Below are positions 6,238 to 12,862 of a stretch of 24,102 bases of DNA, one piece after another (position 1 is the first letter of the stretch; each line of letters starts with the position of its first letter). Below the pieces are notes generated by a model that did not search any database, had not been told where the DNA came from, and saw nothing but the letters and a program-made list of their open reading frames with translations. A program made the position numbers and the translations under genes. The stretch comes from a virus, in the IMG/VR virus record IMGVR_UViG_3300029267_001898, positions 1 to 24,102 of that record. One strand, given 5' to 3'.

Positions 6238-7065
6238 ATGCTAACTAAAGCAGAATATTCGCCGATTATTAAGGAAGTATGGGCCGAGGAGTTCTACGAA
6301 GAGCTACGGCCACAACTTGGCGTCGCTTCTCTAATTCAAGACGAATACGAAGGTGAGATTAAAGCTTGGGGTGACACTGTTCACGTTTCCCAACTTCAAA
6401 CTCCAGGCCGTGCGCAAATTCGTAGAAATGATAACGAAGCGTACAACACTCAGCAACCAATTTTTGTTAACAAGGATCTAATTGTTGACCGCTCAGCGTT
6501 TTACGGCGTTGACGTTACCAACTGGGCAGAGTACCAAGGTAACCCAAAGGCTCAAGAGAAAATCAGAAAGCTACTTGGGCACGAGATTGCTCGTGCCGTA
6601 GACGAAGAAATTATTGATGCTATCAACCCAGCAGCTTCAAAAAGTGGACAATCTGCCATGAGCAAAGCCCTTATTGCTGAAGCTAGCCGAGTTCTAGACG
6701 TTAATAATGTTCCTGATGATGGAAGCCGTATTGCAATCATCGATCCCTACTATAAGGAAGACTTGATTCAGATTAACGAGTTTATTTCTCGTGATTTCAA
6801 TCCTACTTCAAGTGTTTTCTTGAGTGGTTCGATCAAAGATCCTGTTTATGGATTCAAAGTTTATGTATCTAACTTGCTTCCTCAAAACACTGCGTACTTC
6901 TGGCATCCTTCTTTCATGCAAATTGCAATGCAAAGAGGCGCAGAATACAAAGAAATGGATCTTGAAGCTTCCACTAACGTGCCAAGTAAGCGAGTTCGCG
7001 CAGAGAACCTTTTCGGTCTTGAGCAATTCGATAACAAGCGCGTTTACAAGATTTATAACACTTAA
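6238..7065 (+). CDS. Major capsid protein
   Basis: A 275-residue protein with a strong AAGGAG ribosome site directly before it. It begins MLTKAEYSPIIKEVWAEEFY and contains KAWGDTVHVSQL, NTQQPIFVNKDLIVDRSAFYGVDV, HEIARAVDEEIIDAI, IIDPYYKEDLIQ, PVYGFKVYVSNLLP and ends RVYKIYNT. 'GDTV.V', a long spine helix with 'E.A.A.D..I..AI', and 'G.f.VYVSN.LP' are features of HK97-fold coats of the P22-like/N4-gp56-like branch. It would form the icosahedral shell. There is no N-terminal delta domain and no obvious protease site, which agrees with a separate scaffold. Codon use is cleaner than in neighbouring genes (frequent GCT, CTT, CGT), as expected for the most highly made product. Two decoration-type genes follow. 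Confidence 0.88.
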   Translation: MLTKAEYSPIIKEVWAEEFYEELRPQLGVASLIQDEYEGEIKAWGDTVHVSQLQTPGRAQIRRNDNEAYNTQQPIFVNKDLIVDRSAFYGVDVTNWAEYQGNPKAQEKIRKLLGHEIARAVDEEIIDAINPAASKSGQSAMSKALIAEASRVLDVNNVPDDGSRIAIIDPYYKEDLIQINEFISRDFNPTSSVFLSGSIKDPVYGFKVYVSNLLPQNTAYFWHPSFMQIAMQRGAEYKEMDLEASTNVPSKRVRAENLFGLEQFDNKRVYKIYNT

Positions 7066-7076
7066 TCGGGGTTTAA

Positions 7077-7319
7077 ATGGGGCTTGAGTTTACAAATCTC
7101 CACTACTTTAAAACCAACAAAAAGAGCAAGGTTGACCCTGATGAACAAGTTCGTCAGTTTATTACAATGCTCAAGGGAAGAGTTAAGGAGAATTGGCAAG
7201 TTCTTGCCCCAAATCCCAGTGAGAGAGTTATTTATTTTGAGCTTGAAGGTCAAAGATCCATGCCCGAACATGTAAGAGGGTCTGGATTCGAGGCAAGAAA
7301 CGAAATGTTAAAAAAATAA
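7077..7319 (+). CDS. Small head-locus protein, 80 aa
   Basis: An 80-residue protein from ATG 7077, 11 bases after the capsid stop. It has a mixed polar composition: MGLEFTNLHYFKTNKKSKVD, a helical QVRQFITMLKGRVKENWQ, and a beta segment ERVIYFELEGQ followed by a basic helical end. There is no membrane segment or signal peptide. I do not recognise a family. Position between capsid and decoration-like genes suggests a minor head component or an assembly factor. It is separated by 18 bases from the next gene and surely shares the capsid transcript. Confidence 0.7.
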   Translation: MGLEFTNLHYFKTNKKSKVDPDEQVRQFITMLKGRVKENWQVLAPNPSERVIYFELEGQRSMPEHVRGSGFEARNEMLKK

Positions 7320-7337
7320 AAACTAGGGGTTTTTAAA

Positions 7338-7772
7338 ATGGCAAAAGTAGATGTTAAAGGAATTAAAGGGCGGAAACAGATTGTTCACGCGCTTTTTGAT
7401 TTTTCAAAAGACGGTGGAGCTTTCGGCGCTGGAAACGAAATCGATCTTTTTAAATTTGCTGCCGGAACCATCATCCATGATATGTGGCTAGAAGTTGAAA
7501 CAGCTGTTGAATCAGCTGGTTTGGCCACCATGGAAGTTGGCGTTACTGGTGGTGACACCGACGCTTTTATGCTCTCTGAAGCAAAAGCCAACCTTGTTGC
7601 TGGCTTTCTTTCTGAAGATGCTGGAAAAGGCGTCTCTCTTCTTGACCAAACCGCCAAAAGCGGCAAGAAGTACAAGGCAAGCGCAGAAGTAATTGCTTCC
7701 CTTTTGATCGGTGTTGCCGATCTTACGGCCGGGAAAGTTCACTTCTACGCGGAGTGCTCTGACGGTTATTAA
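7338..7772 (+). CDS. Head decoration-like structural protein
   Basis: A 144-residue protein beginning MAKVDVKGIKGRKQIVHALFD. It is beta-rich, with FAAGTIIHDMWLEVETAVES followed by ATMEVGVTGGDTDAFM and, near the end, ADLTAGKVHFYAECSD. The scheme 'lpaG.ii.d..leV.TA..S...at..VG..gdtdaf' recurs in small jelly-roll proteins coded next to phage major capsid genes, which cement or decorate the shell. No signal peptide is seen. The gene has an AGGGG site before ATG 7338, and its end is followed by the terminator at 7792-7817, which places it as the last gene of the capsid segment. Exact family not identified; a tail or fibre role is less likely given the place. Confidence 0.68.
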   Translation: MAKVDVKGIKGRKQIVHALFDFSKDGGAFGAGNEIDLFKFAAGTIIHDMWLEVETAVESAGLATMEVGVTGGDTDAFMLSEAKANLVAGFLSEDAGKGVSLLDQTAKSGKKYKASAEVIASLLIGVADLTAGKVHFYAECSDGY

Positions 7773-7791
7773 TCGTTCGTTGTGTTGATTT

Positions 7792-7817
7792 GGGAGGGGC
7801 TTGCGCCTCTCCCTTTT
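7792..7817 (+). terminator. Rho-independent terminator after the capsid segment
   Basis: Stem GGGAGGGGC (7792-7800) pairs with GCCTCTCCC (7805-7813) around the loop TTGC, with one G-U pair, followed by TTTT (7814-7817). It lies 20 bases after the decoration gene stop and 20 bases before the next start. With no obvious promoter in the short remaining gap, it probably stops only part of the transcripts and lowers expression of the following genes. Confidence 0.85.
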
Positions 7818-7837
7818 AACTTTTAATTGGAGCGATT

Positions 7838-8269
7838 ATGTCAGGTGGAAGAAACATTGATAGCCAACAGGCGCAATCATTTGAATTAATCCATGATAGC
7901 ACCGATCAATCACAAAAGCTTTGGGCAAGGCTTGTTAAAATATTTGGAAGCGTTGATTCTGCTCCAGTTGGGCTAAGTAAAGACTTTAGGGTAACTACTT
8001 TTGAAGTCGGGGATACTGAGGTAAAAATACCGCCAAGTCCGTTAGCTGACAGAAACTTTATGATGGTTACAAATAAATCTGAAACAGACACTGTTTACGT
8101 AGCAAAAACAGGGGTTCAGGCAGGAAACGCATTGGGAACAACTTCCGGCATGGATATTCCACCGGGAGAAACGTCAAACATTGCCATAAAGTCCAATGTG
8201 GAGGTAGAGCTTTACGCGATTGCAGAGACAGGAAAAACGGTTATCTTAAAAGTTGTAGAGGTTGCTTAG
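7838..8269 (+). CDS. Small beta-rich virion-like protein, 143 aa (related to two downstream neighbours)
   Basis: The protein begins MSGGRNIDSQQAQSFELIHD and has beta strands with FRVTTFEVGDTEVKIPPSP, then FMMVTNKSETDTVYVAKTGV, GMDIPPGETSNIAIKS and VELYAIAETGKTVILKVVEVA. The C-terminal half has the form 'v.N.S...vYva..gv..g...g..i.pG......l......lYAIAe.G...v.vvE', which recurs in the protein from 8637 and less clearly in that from 8270. Such small beta-sandwich modules are common among phage structural proteins, so a decoration or fibre-attachment role is likely, but not proven. ATG 7838 has GGAG upstream, just beyond the terminator. Its TAG stop directly adjoins the next ATG, suggesting coupled translation. 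Confidence 0.68.
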   Translation: MSGGRNIDSQQAQSFELIHDSTDQSQKLWARLVKIFGSVDSAPVGLSKDFRVTTFEVGDTEVKIPPSPLADRNFMMVTNKSETDTVYVAKTGVQAGNALGTTSGMDIPPGETSNIAIKSNVEVELYAIAETGKTVILKVVEVA

Positions 8270-8590
8270 ATGAGCTTTGGAAATCAAACAAATAGGCCAG
8301 TAGCTCAAATAAAAAGTTCTAGCGATAGCAAAATTACAAATAAAGCACTTGCAACAGCTGGAACGGAATACAGTCATACATTTCAGAATGACGTTAAAAA
8401 AGTAATAATAAAGGCGCGAAATTTTGCCGTGCTGCAATACAGCTTTGTTGAGACAGAGAGCGGGACAAAGTACAGCACAATTCCGGCGCTAAATGAAAAG
8501 GTTTTCGAGCCGGTTAAATTCGATTCAAAAATCATATATTTACAGGCTTCAATAGATAATACTGTAATTGAAATAGAGGAGATGTTTTAA
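8270..8590 (+). CDS. Small beta-rich protein, 106 aa
   Basis: The ATG follows immediately after the stop of the preceding gene. The 106 residues begin with a Ser/Lys-rich polar segment (NRPVAQIKSSSDSKITNKAL), then beta strands: EYSHTFQNDVKKVIIKARNF, AVLQYSFVETESGTKYSTIP, ALNEKVFEPVKF and a last YLQASIDNTVIEIEEMF. The end 'iYlqAs.dnt.iEIEEmF' resembles the 'lYAIAe.g..v.vvE' end of its neighbours, so it may be a shorter member of the same set. No signal peptide or membrane segment. It probably is a minor structural protein; the name cannot be made more exact. Confidence 0.62.
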   Translation: MSFGNQTNRPVAQIKSSSDSKITNKALATAGTEYSHTFQNDVKKVIIKARNFAVLQYSFVETESGTKYSTIPALNEKVFEPVKFDSKIIYLQASIDNTVIEIEEMF

Positions 8591-8592
8591 TC

Positions 8593-8640
8593 ATGGTATT
8601 ATCAGTTAACGCAAAAAATACTCAAGGAGGAGACTTATGA
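8593..8640 (+). CDS. Possible 15-codon leader peptide ORF
   Basis: ATG 8593 opens a frame of 15 codons (MVLSVNAKNTQGGDL) that ends in a TGA overlapping the ATG of the next gene (ATGA at 8637-8640). It fills almost the whole gap between two genes, and its last codons contain the GGAGG Shine-Dalgarno of the downstream gene, so translating ribosomes would cross that site. It may be a coupling leader, or chance; no good ribosome site of its own was seen. Confidence 0.3.
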   Translation: MVLSVNAKNTQGGDL

Positions 8641-9239
8641 CCATGGGACTTCACGACATTCAAGCAGCTGTTCATTCAATTAAGGTATCGGATGGCACAA
8701 ATGACCTTTTAATTGATGGCAGTGGACATATTTCCATTAATGACGGTGGAAATAGTATTACTGTTGACAATGCCGACCTTTCAACTATTGCCGGAGCCGT
8801 TGACGGCACCGAAATGCAGGTTGATATTGTTAGCGCTCCAACGTTAACCGTTCAAGCGACAGCTCTCGACATTAGAGCATTAACTGCCTCTGACGTTGTA
8901 ACCATTGTAGACGGTGGTGGTTCAATTACCGTTGACGGTACTGTTAGCACAGTATCAGGTGGTTATTCTCAATGGAAAGTATCTGCTGCAACGGTTTCCA
9001 ATGCTGCTGAAAGTGAGCTGGCATCTACTCCGTTAGTCGGCAGGCTTGCCGTTCTGATTCAAAACCTTTCAAACAACAACATTTACATCAAAGAAGCTAC
9101 TGGAGTAAGTGTTGCTAACGGTGCATTGCTACCAAAGAAAGGTTATTACGAAGCAGAACTTGATGACGGTGCCGACATCTTCGCTATAGCAGATTCTGGA
9201 ACGACTAATGATGTTCGTATTGTGGAATACGCAGCATAA
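8637..9239 (+). CDS. Repeat-containing beta-rich virion protein, 200 aa
   Basis: Start ATG 8637 has a strong AGGAGG site; ATG 8643 (MGLHD) is a possible alternative. The first 110 residues are a beta-repeat region with SIKVSDGTNDLLIDGSGHIS, then GGNSITVDN and later GGGSITVDGTVST, a recurring 'dGG.SITVD' unit typical of phage fibrous or decoration proteins. The second half (residues about 120-200) is a compact beta domain with AVLIQNLSNNNIYIKEATGV, a glycine turn, and DGADIFAIADSGTTNDVRIVEYAA, clearly like the C-terminal half of the protein coded at 7838-8269. No cysteine, signal peptide or membrane helix. It is likely a virion surface or fibre-base protein; the exact particle position is unknown. 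Confidence 0.68.
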   Translation: MTMGLHDIQAAVHSIKVSDGTNDLLIDGSGHISINDGGNSITVDNADLSTIAGAVDGTEMQVDIVSAPTLTVQATALDIRALTASDVVTIVDGGGSITVDGTVSTVSGGYSQWKVSAATVSNAAESELASTPLVGRLAVLIQNLSNNNIYIKEATGVSVANGALLPKKGYYEAELDDGADIFAIADSGTTNDVRIVEYAA

Positions 9240-9259
9240 GGTAAAGGAGTTTTGCGGCC

Positions 9260-9484
9260 ATGATTAAGGAAATTGCAAAATTTGATAAAGATGATTTGGT
9301 TAAGCTCAAGCAATTTAACACCGTGGTTGCAAATGGCAGTTTTGACTTAAAAGGGAACGCGGTAATTCATGCCGCTTCCCTTTTTCAGTGGTTTGTTGGT
9401 CTGGAGAAAAAGATTGATGGCGCAATCAAGCGTCAGGTGTTGGATTCAATCCCTAAGTCGGGGAAGCTTGGAGATAAAAAATGA
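9260..9484 (+). CDS. Small conserved-looking phage protein, 74 aa
   Basis: A 74-residue protein from ATG 9260 with AAAGGAG ten or so bases upstream. It has a charged N-terminus (MIKEIAKFDKDDLVKLKQFN), then NGSFDLKGNAVIHAASLFQWF, and a helical GLEKKIDGAIKRQVLDSIPK. The pattern 'g.f.LkG.AV..aa.l..W...le.kI' occurs in small proteins of phage structural loci that have no assigned function. No membrane segment. The stop overlaps the next start (ATGA at 9481-9484), so it is coupled to the secreted virion-like protein downstream. Confidence 0.65.
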   Translation: MIKEIAKFDKDDLVKLKQFNTVVANGSFDLKGNAVIHAASLFQWFVGLEKKIDGAIKRQVLDSIPKSGKLGDKK

Positions 9485-10854
9485 TAAAAATGCTTAAATT
9501 ATTGTTGTTCGCAATAGTTTTTGCGGTTGTGCTATTTCCGTCATTCGCCTCTATATCTGGATTTGGCGATCTTTCTCCTGATAATACCATTACTGGAGGA
9601 ACAGATTACAGTTTAATAGGTAATATAGGTGATAGACTAAAAGTTCATGCAACAAATAGTAATGATGATCCAATACATATAGAGTTTCAGGAATATCATC
9701 ATGATGTTTATGGAGACTTTACAACGGTTACACCTCTTCCTGTTTTTGAGTATCATTTCAGGTTCGATACAAGTGACGGCATATATTGGGATTCATCGAT
9801 TACTGGGGCAGCAACCGATTCACAGGACACGGATAAGCAAGCAAGAAAGCTTACGACCACAACAGCAATTAACGACAAGGTAATAAAATCAACACGAAGA
9901 TATATTTCGTTTTTTAGGGGAAAATCGCAAAAGTCAAAAATTGTTTTTATTGGTCACACTCCAACGTCGGGGCTTGTACAAGAATACGGGTTATTTGATG
10001 ATAAAAATGGTTTCATGCTCAGAATTGACGGTACAACTCCAAAGTTCGTTATTAGATCATCAAGCACTGGATCAGTTACAGAGGTATTAAATGTTTCACA
10101 ATCTCTATGGAACATAGACAAGCTAGATGGAACAGGATCTTCAGGATACAATATAGACTTTAGCAAAGTTCAAACTATGATTATTGAATTTGGAGAATGT
10201 GGGGCAAGGTTTGGCTTTCTTTATAATGGCCATCCACTGTATGCACATTCTTATTGTTCAATAAATCAACTTGATTATCCATTTGTTCAGACCGGTACAC
10301 TACCAATAAGGTTCACCCTAGAAAACACAACTGCTCAGGCATCATCAAGAAGCATTTATTTAATTTCGGCAGATGTTTCGTCAAAGGGCGGAACAATGCC
10401 ACTTGGGATACTAAGAACATTAGACACTGGAGCAAATGAAGTAACGGTTAGTAAAACTCAGCAACCAATAATGATGATAAGACTTGATCCAAACACAAAC
10501 AGGGCGGCAATTAGGCCAATTGATTTTAACCTTGTTGCAACGTCTGGAAATAGTGAGGTTTACTGGGAAATATATTTAAATCCAACAATAACTGGAACTC
10601 CAACATGGGTAGATACACCTGCATCTTTAACAGAGTATGTTTCAAACGCATCTACATTGACTGTTAGCGGAGGATACAAGCTTGATGGCGGATATGTACA
10701 GGTTGGCAAAGACACGCAATATAATAGTTTTCTTAGTAACGTTTTTATGGGTAGGGCAATAGATGGAACATCAGATATTCTTGTTCTTGTTGCCAGAACG
10801 TTAAATTCAACTTCAAAGCTTTTAATGGCCGGAAGATGGAGAGAGTTTCCATGA
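9481..10854 (+). CDS. Virion-like protein with Sec signal peptide
   Basis: The 457-residue product begins MIKMLKLLLFAIVFAVVLF followed by PSFAS, a textbook signal peptide with likely cleavage after SFA near residue 24. The mature part is beta-rich and contains FMLRIDGTTPKFVIRSS, SLWNIDKLDGTGSSGYNIDF, KVQTMIIEFG, LPIRFTLENTT and IYLISADVSSKGG. The 'WN.DkLdGtG.SG..iD..KvQ....df.....vrFGf..ng..vy.H....N.......lPiRf.l.nt' scheme is that of a structural protein found in many phage virion loci, normally cytoplasmic before assembly. A signal peptide on this fold is odd: it should send the protein to the periplasm or surface. It overlaps the preceding gene by 4 bases. Whether it is a true virion part added late, a surface decoy or receptor blocker is open. 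The frame is clean and full length. Confidence 0.75.
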   Translation: MIKMLKLLLFAIVFAVVLFPSFASISGFGDLSPDNTITGGTDYSLIGNIGDRLKVHATNSNDDPIHIEFQEYHHDVYGDFTTVTPLPVFEYHFRFDTSDGIYWDSSITGAATDSQDTDKQARKLTTTTAINDKVIKSTRRYISFFRGKSQKSKIVFIGHTPTSGLVQEYGLFDDKNGFMLRIDGTTPKFVIRSSSTGSVTEVLNVSQSLWNIDKLDGTGSSGYNIDFSKVQTMIIEFGECGARFGFLYNGHPLYAHSYCSINQLDYPFVQTGTLPIRFTLENTTAQASSRSIYLISADVSSKGGTMPLGILRTLDTGANEVTVSKTQQPIMMIRLDPNTNRAAIRPIDFNLVATSGNSEVYWEIYLNPTITGTPTWVDTPASLTEYVSNASTLTVSGGYKLDGGYVQVGKDTQYNSFLSNVFMGRAIDGTSDILVLVARTLNSTSKLLMAGRWREFP

Positions 10855-11336
10855 GATATTTATTATTACTCTTATTGCTATTTTCTTTTTGGTCGCATTG
10901 CTACGCTGATGCAAAATATGGATCAGTCAAACCTTCGCTGGATACAGCAGCAGAGGGTAGTTCATTATTTACCGCACCGGCAAATAGCGTTTCTGATCAT
11001 CATTTTACGTTTACAAAAAATAACATGTTTAATGAAATATTTTTCTATGCTTGGAGTCCAAACAAGGGCGACCATATAGAGAGATTCGAGGTTCAATACC
11101 AGGCCGCCCCGGGTCTATGGTATCGCTATAAGAAATTTGCAAAAAATTTCAATGTTTACCCGAACACACTTCAAAGATTTGAGGCGATCCCCGGCAGGCC
11201 AGTTGCGGGAATGAGAATTTTAATTAAATACCACAATACCGGATCAAATGCCGTAGATTTCTCCTTGAATATTGGGAAATATCACGACTATGAAACTGTT
11301 AACCCGATGGTTGGACAGCAAGGAGATGATTGGTGA
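10851..11336 (+). CDS. Secreted beta-sandwich protein, 161 aa
   Basis: Start ATG 10851 overlaps the preceding stop (ATGA) and has GGAGAG upstream; the earlier in-frame ATG 10836 would add five residues before the signal peptide and is less likely. The product begins MRYLLLLLLLFSFWSHCYA, a signal peptide probably cut after CYA. The mature 140 residues form a likely beta sandwich: DHHFTFTKNNMFNEIFFYAW, HIERFEVQYQAAPGLWYRYK, AIPGRPVAGMRILIKYHNTG and DFSLNIGKYHDYETV. This resembles galactose-binding/discoidin-like layouts, but no family was recognised. Pairing with the preceding signal-peptide protein suggests both work in the periplasm or on the surface, perhaps as a complex. It overlaps the next gene by 1 base (TGATG). 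Confidence 0.66.
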   Translation: MRYLLLLLLLFSFWSHCYADAKYGSVKPSLDTAAEGSSLFTAPANSVSDHHFTFTKNNMFNEIFFYAWSPNKGDHIERFEVQYQAAPGLWYRYKKFAKNFNVYPNTLQRFEAIPGRPVAGMRILIKYHNTGSNAVDFSLNIGKYHDYETVNPMVGQQGDDW

Positions 11337-11830
11337 TGCACATAAATATAATTAAGTGTGTCCCGCGCGGAAAATTTGTCCCATTCTCATGGATTGTTAG
11401 AGCGAGTCAAGGAACTAAGTGGAGCCACTACGCGTTTGAATACGAAATTGACGGAAAAAAAATGGTTTCAGATGCGGTTATAGGTGGAATTAGAGAGATG
11501 GAAAGATCCGAATGGCTAAGGAAATATGAAGTAATTGACGTTGTTCCTATTTCTTTACCATGCAACCCGGAAGATATTAGGGAGTGGGTAAGTGCAAAGC
11601 TTGGAACCAAATATAGTTTGCTTCAAAATATTGGTATCGGATTAATTACTATTGGCATATTAAGCAGAAACCCATTTGGAAGAAATCTTGAAAGTCTGGT
11701 GTGTCATGAATGGTGCCTAGTTACTGTAGCAAGGTTTGCAAAAATAGAAATTGGCGATTCAGATAATTACGATTTTAACAGAGCTGACGAAGTGTTCGAG
11801 TCAAGGAATGAACAATATGAAAAAAGATAG
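11336..11830 (+). CDS. Permuted NlpC/P60 (YiiX-like) papain-fold enzyme
   Basis: ATG 11336 shares one base with the preceding TGA (TGATG), so this start is preferred over the upstream TTG 11330. The 164-residue protein has GTKWSHYAFEY with His31 near the N-terminus, GTKYSLLQNIGIG (90-102) and VCHEWC with Cys123 followed by His124-Glu125. Histidine first, then 'lG..Y.' and later 'C.E' is the circularly permuted order of YiiX-like NlpC/P60 enzymes, in which Cys and His are catalytic. Members cleave amide bonds in peptidoglycan peptides or in lipids; the substrate here is inferred. There is no signal peptide, although IGIGLITIGIL is hydrophobic. The following holin-like gene overlaps, which supports a lysis function, but a structural or host-modifying role is not excluded. 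Confidence 0.66.
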   Translation: MHINIIKCVPRGKFVPFSWIVRASQGTKWSHYAFEYEIDGKKMVSDAVIGGIREMERSEWLRKYEVIDVVPISLPCNPEDIREWVSAKLGTKYSLLQNIGIGLITIGILSRNPFGRNLESLVCHEWCLVTVARFAKIEIGDSDNYDFNRADEVFESRNEQYEKR

Positions 11831-11993
11831 CGATTATGTTTGTCCGTATGCCTCTAAGTGGGAGGACATGTCGGAAGATATGAAAGAAATGAAATCAGAT
11901 ATAAAATCGTTGTTAAAGTTTAAATGGCAAATAATGGGAGGAACATCTGTTATTGTCATTGCCATAAGCACGGTAATTGCAATAATTAAATGA
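11817..11993 (+). CDS. Holin/XhlA-like small membrane protein
   Basis: ATG 11817 is chosen because AGGA (11804-11807) is well spaced and the longer frame upstream lies over the preceding gene. The 58 residues start MKKDSDYVCPYASKWEDMS, followed by a short coiled-coil-like stretch EDMKEMKSDIKSLLKFKW and a C-terminal transmembrane helix IMGGTSVIVIAISTVIAIIK. The order 'mk.dik.L.kfkw.i.gg', then one membrane helix, is that of haemolysin XhlA-like and related small phage holin-locus proteins. It would sit in the cytoplasmic membrane with the N-terminus inside and could help to release or activate the enzyme coded just upstream, with which it overlaps by 14 bases. It may also be a membrane anchor with another job; the family match is by pattern only. 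Confidence 0.62.
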   Translation: MKKDSDYVCPYASKWEDMSEDMKEMKSDIKSLLKFKWQIMGGTSVIVIAISTVIAIIK

Positions 11994-12000
11994 GGTTAAT

Positions 12001-12861
12001 ATGCACCTATTAGTCAATAAATTCAATAAAATTATCTATGATGACAACGGCAGCTTTTCCGACAAATCGGCAGAGTTAACATCTTGGACTAGCGGGACAA
12101 TGAGCGCCGGTTTGGTGCTGGCAGAAGATTATATTTACATAGGTTGTCCACATTCATTTGCCAGTCGTTTTGTTTTATTTGACACGGTAAACGATGTTGC
12201 CGGGAAACTTTCGGTCGAATATTACTACGGTGGAACCAATTGGCGAAGTGTTAAAAACCTAGAAGATCAAACCAGCGTTGCCGGAGTGCCTTTTGCTAAA
12301 AATGGCTTCATTTCATGGGATTTGCCAACTGATTGGATAAAAACGCAAATTGATGGCCTTCCAGAATTGCCGTATGACGTTTCTAGCGCCGATGGGCAGG
12401 GTTACTATTGGGTCAGAATCAAAACGGATACAACGTTAAATGTAGCGACTGTAATTAAATGGCTTGGGCTTATTTGGACTAATGAAGACTTTTTAACTGA
12501 TCGATGGGCAGAAGTTGTCACTGATCGATACCTTCCCAGTGGTAAAACTGACTGGTATGAAGTCATTGAAATGAGCACAAGAGACGTAGTTGACGACTTG
12601 GGCATAATGAACGTTATCGATTACGAACTTCAGGCAAAAGATATTGATGAGATGGCAAAGCTAACCGCCCTCAAGACGCTGGTAAATATATTGATCCCAA
12701 TGTCAGGAAGCGAAAACCTTAGAATAATGAAGCAGGAATTTAAAGATCAGTATAATAAGCTATTAAAGAAAAGGCTAAAAGGGATTGATACTAACCAGAA
12801 CGAGAAGATAGACAAGAATGAAGAAAAGCCAATGACTAACGCCAGAATAAGAAGGTATTAA
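12001..12861 (+). CDS. Connector/neck-like structural protein with EF-hand-like loop
   Basis: A 286-residue protein beginning MHLLVNKFNKIIYDDNGSFS. Residues about 40-165 form a beta-rich domain (YIYIGCPHSFASRFVLFDTV, KLSVEYYYGGTNWRSVKNL, FISWDLPTDW, YYWVRIKTD), followed by LGLIWTNEDFLTDRW and a helical C-terminal half. 'veY.y...W..v..l.D.T....F...G.i.w..P..W' is a scheme seen in phage neck/connector and tail proteins. Near residue 265 lies DTNQNEKIDKNE, matching the 12-residue EF-hand loop (ligands at 1, 3, 5, 7, 9 and 12 with Ile at 8), so calcium binding is possible. It is preceded by GAGG and begins the connector/tail segment, 7 bases after the holin-like gene. Role inferred from place and composition. 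Confidence 0.64.
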   Translation: MHLLVNKFNKIIYDDNGSFSDKSAELTSWTSGTMSAGLVLAEDYIYIGCPHSFASRFVLFDTVNDVAGKLSVEYYYGGTNWRSVKNLEDQTSVAGVPFAKNGFISWDLPTDWIKTQIDGLPELPYDVSSADGQGYYWVRIKTDTTLNVATVIKWLGLIWTNEDFLTDRWAEVVTDRYLPSGKTDWYEVIEMSTRDVVDDLGIMNVIDYELQAKDIDEMAKLTALKTLVNILIPMSGSENLRIMKQEFKDQYNKLLKKRLKGIDTNQNEKIDKNEEKPMTNARIRRY

Positions 12862-12862
12862 T

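Noticed and set aside
10836-10850. Earlier start for the second signal-peptide protein
   Set aside because: ATG 10851 has the ATGA overlap and a good GGAGAG spacing and gives a cleaner signal peptide.
11751-11816. Upstream extension of the holin-like gene
   Set aside because: It lies completely over the enzyme gene and would put an unlike polar/hydrophobic segment before the family-like start at 11817.
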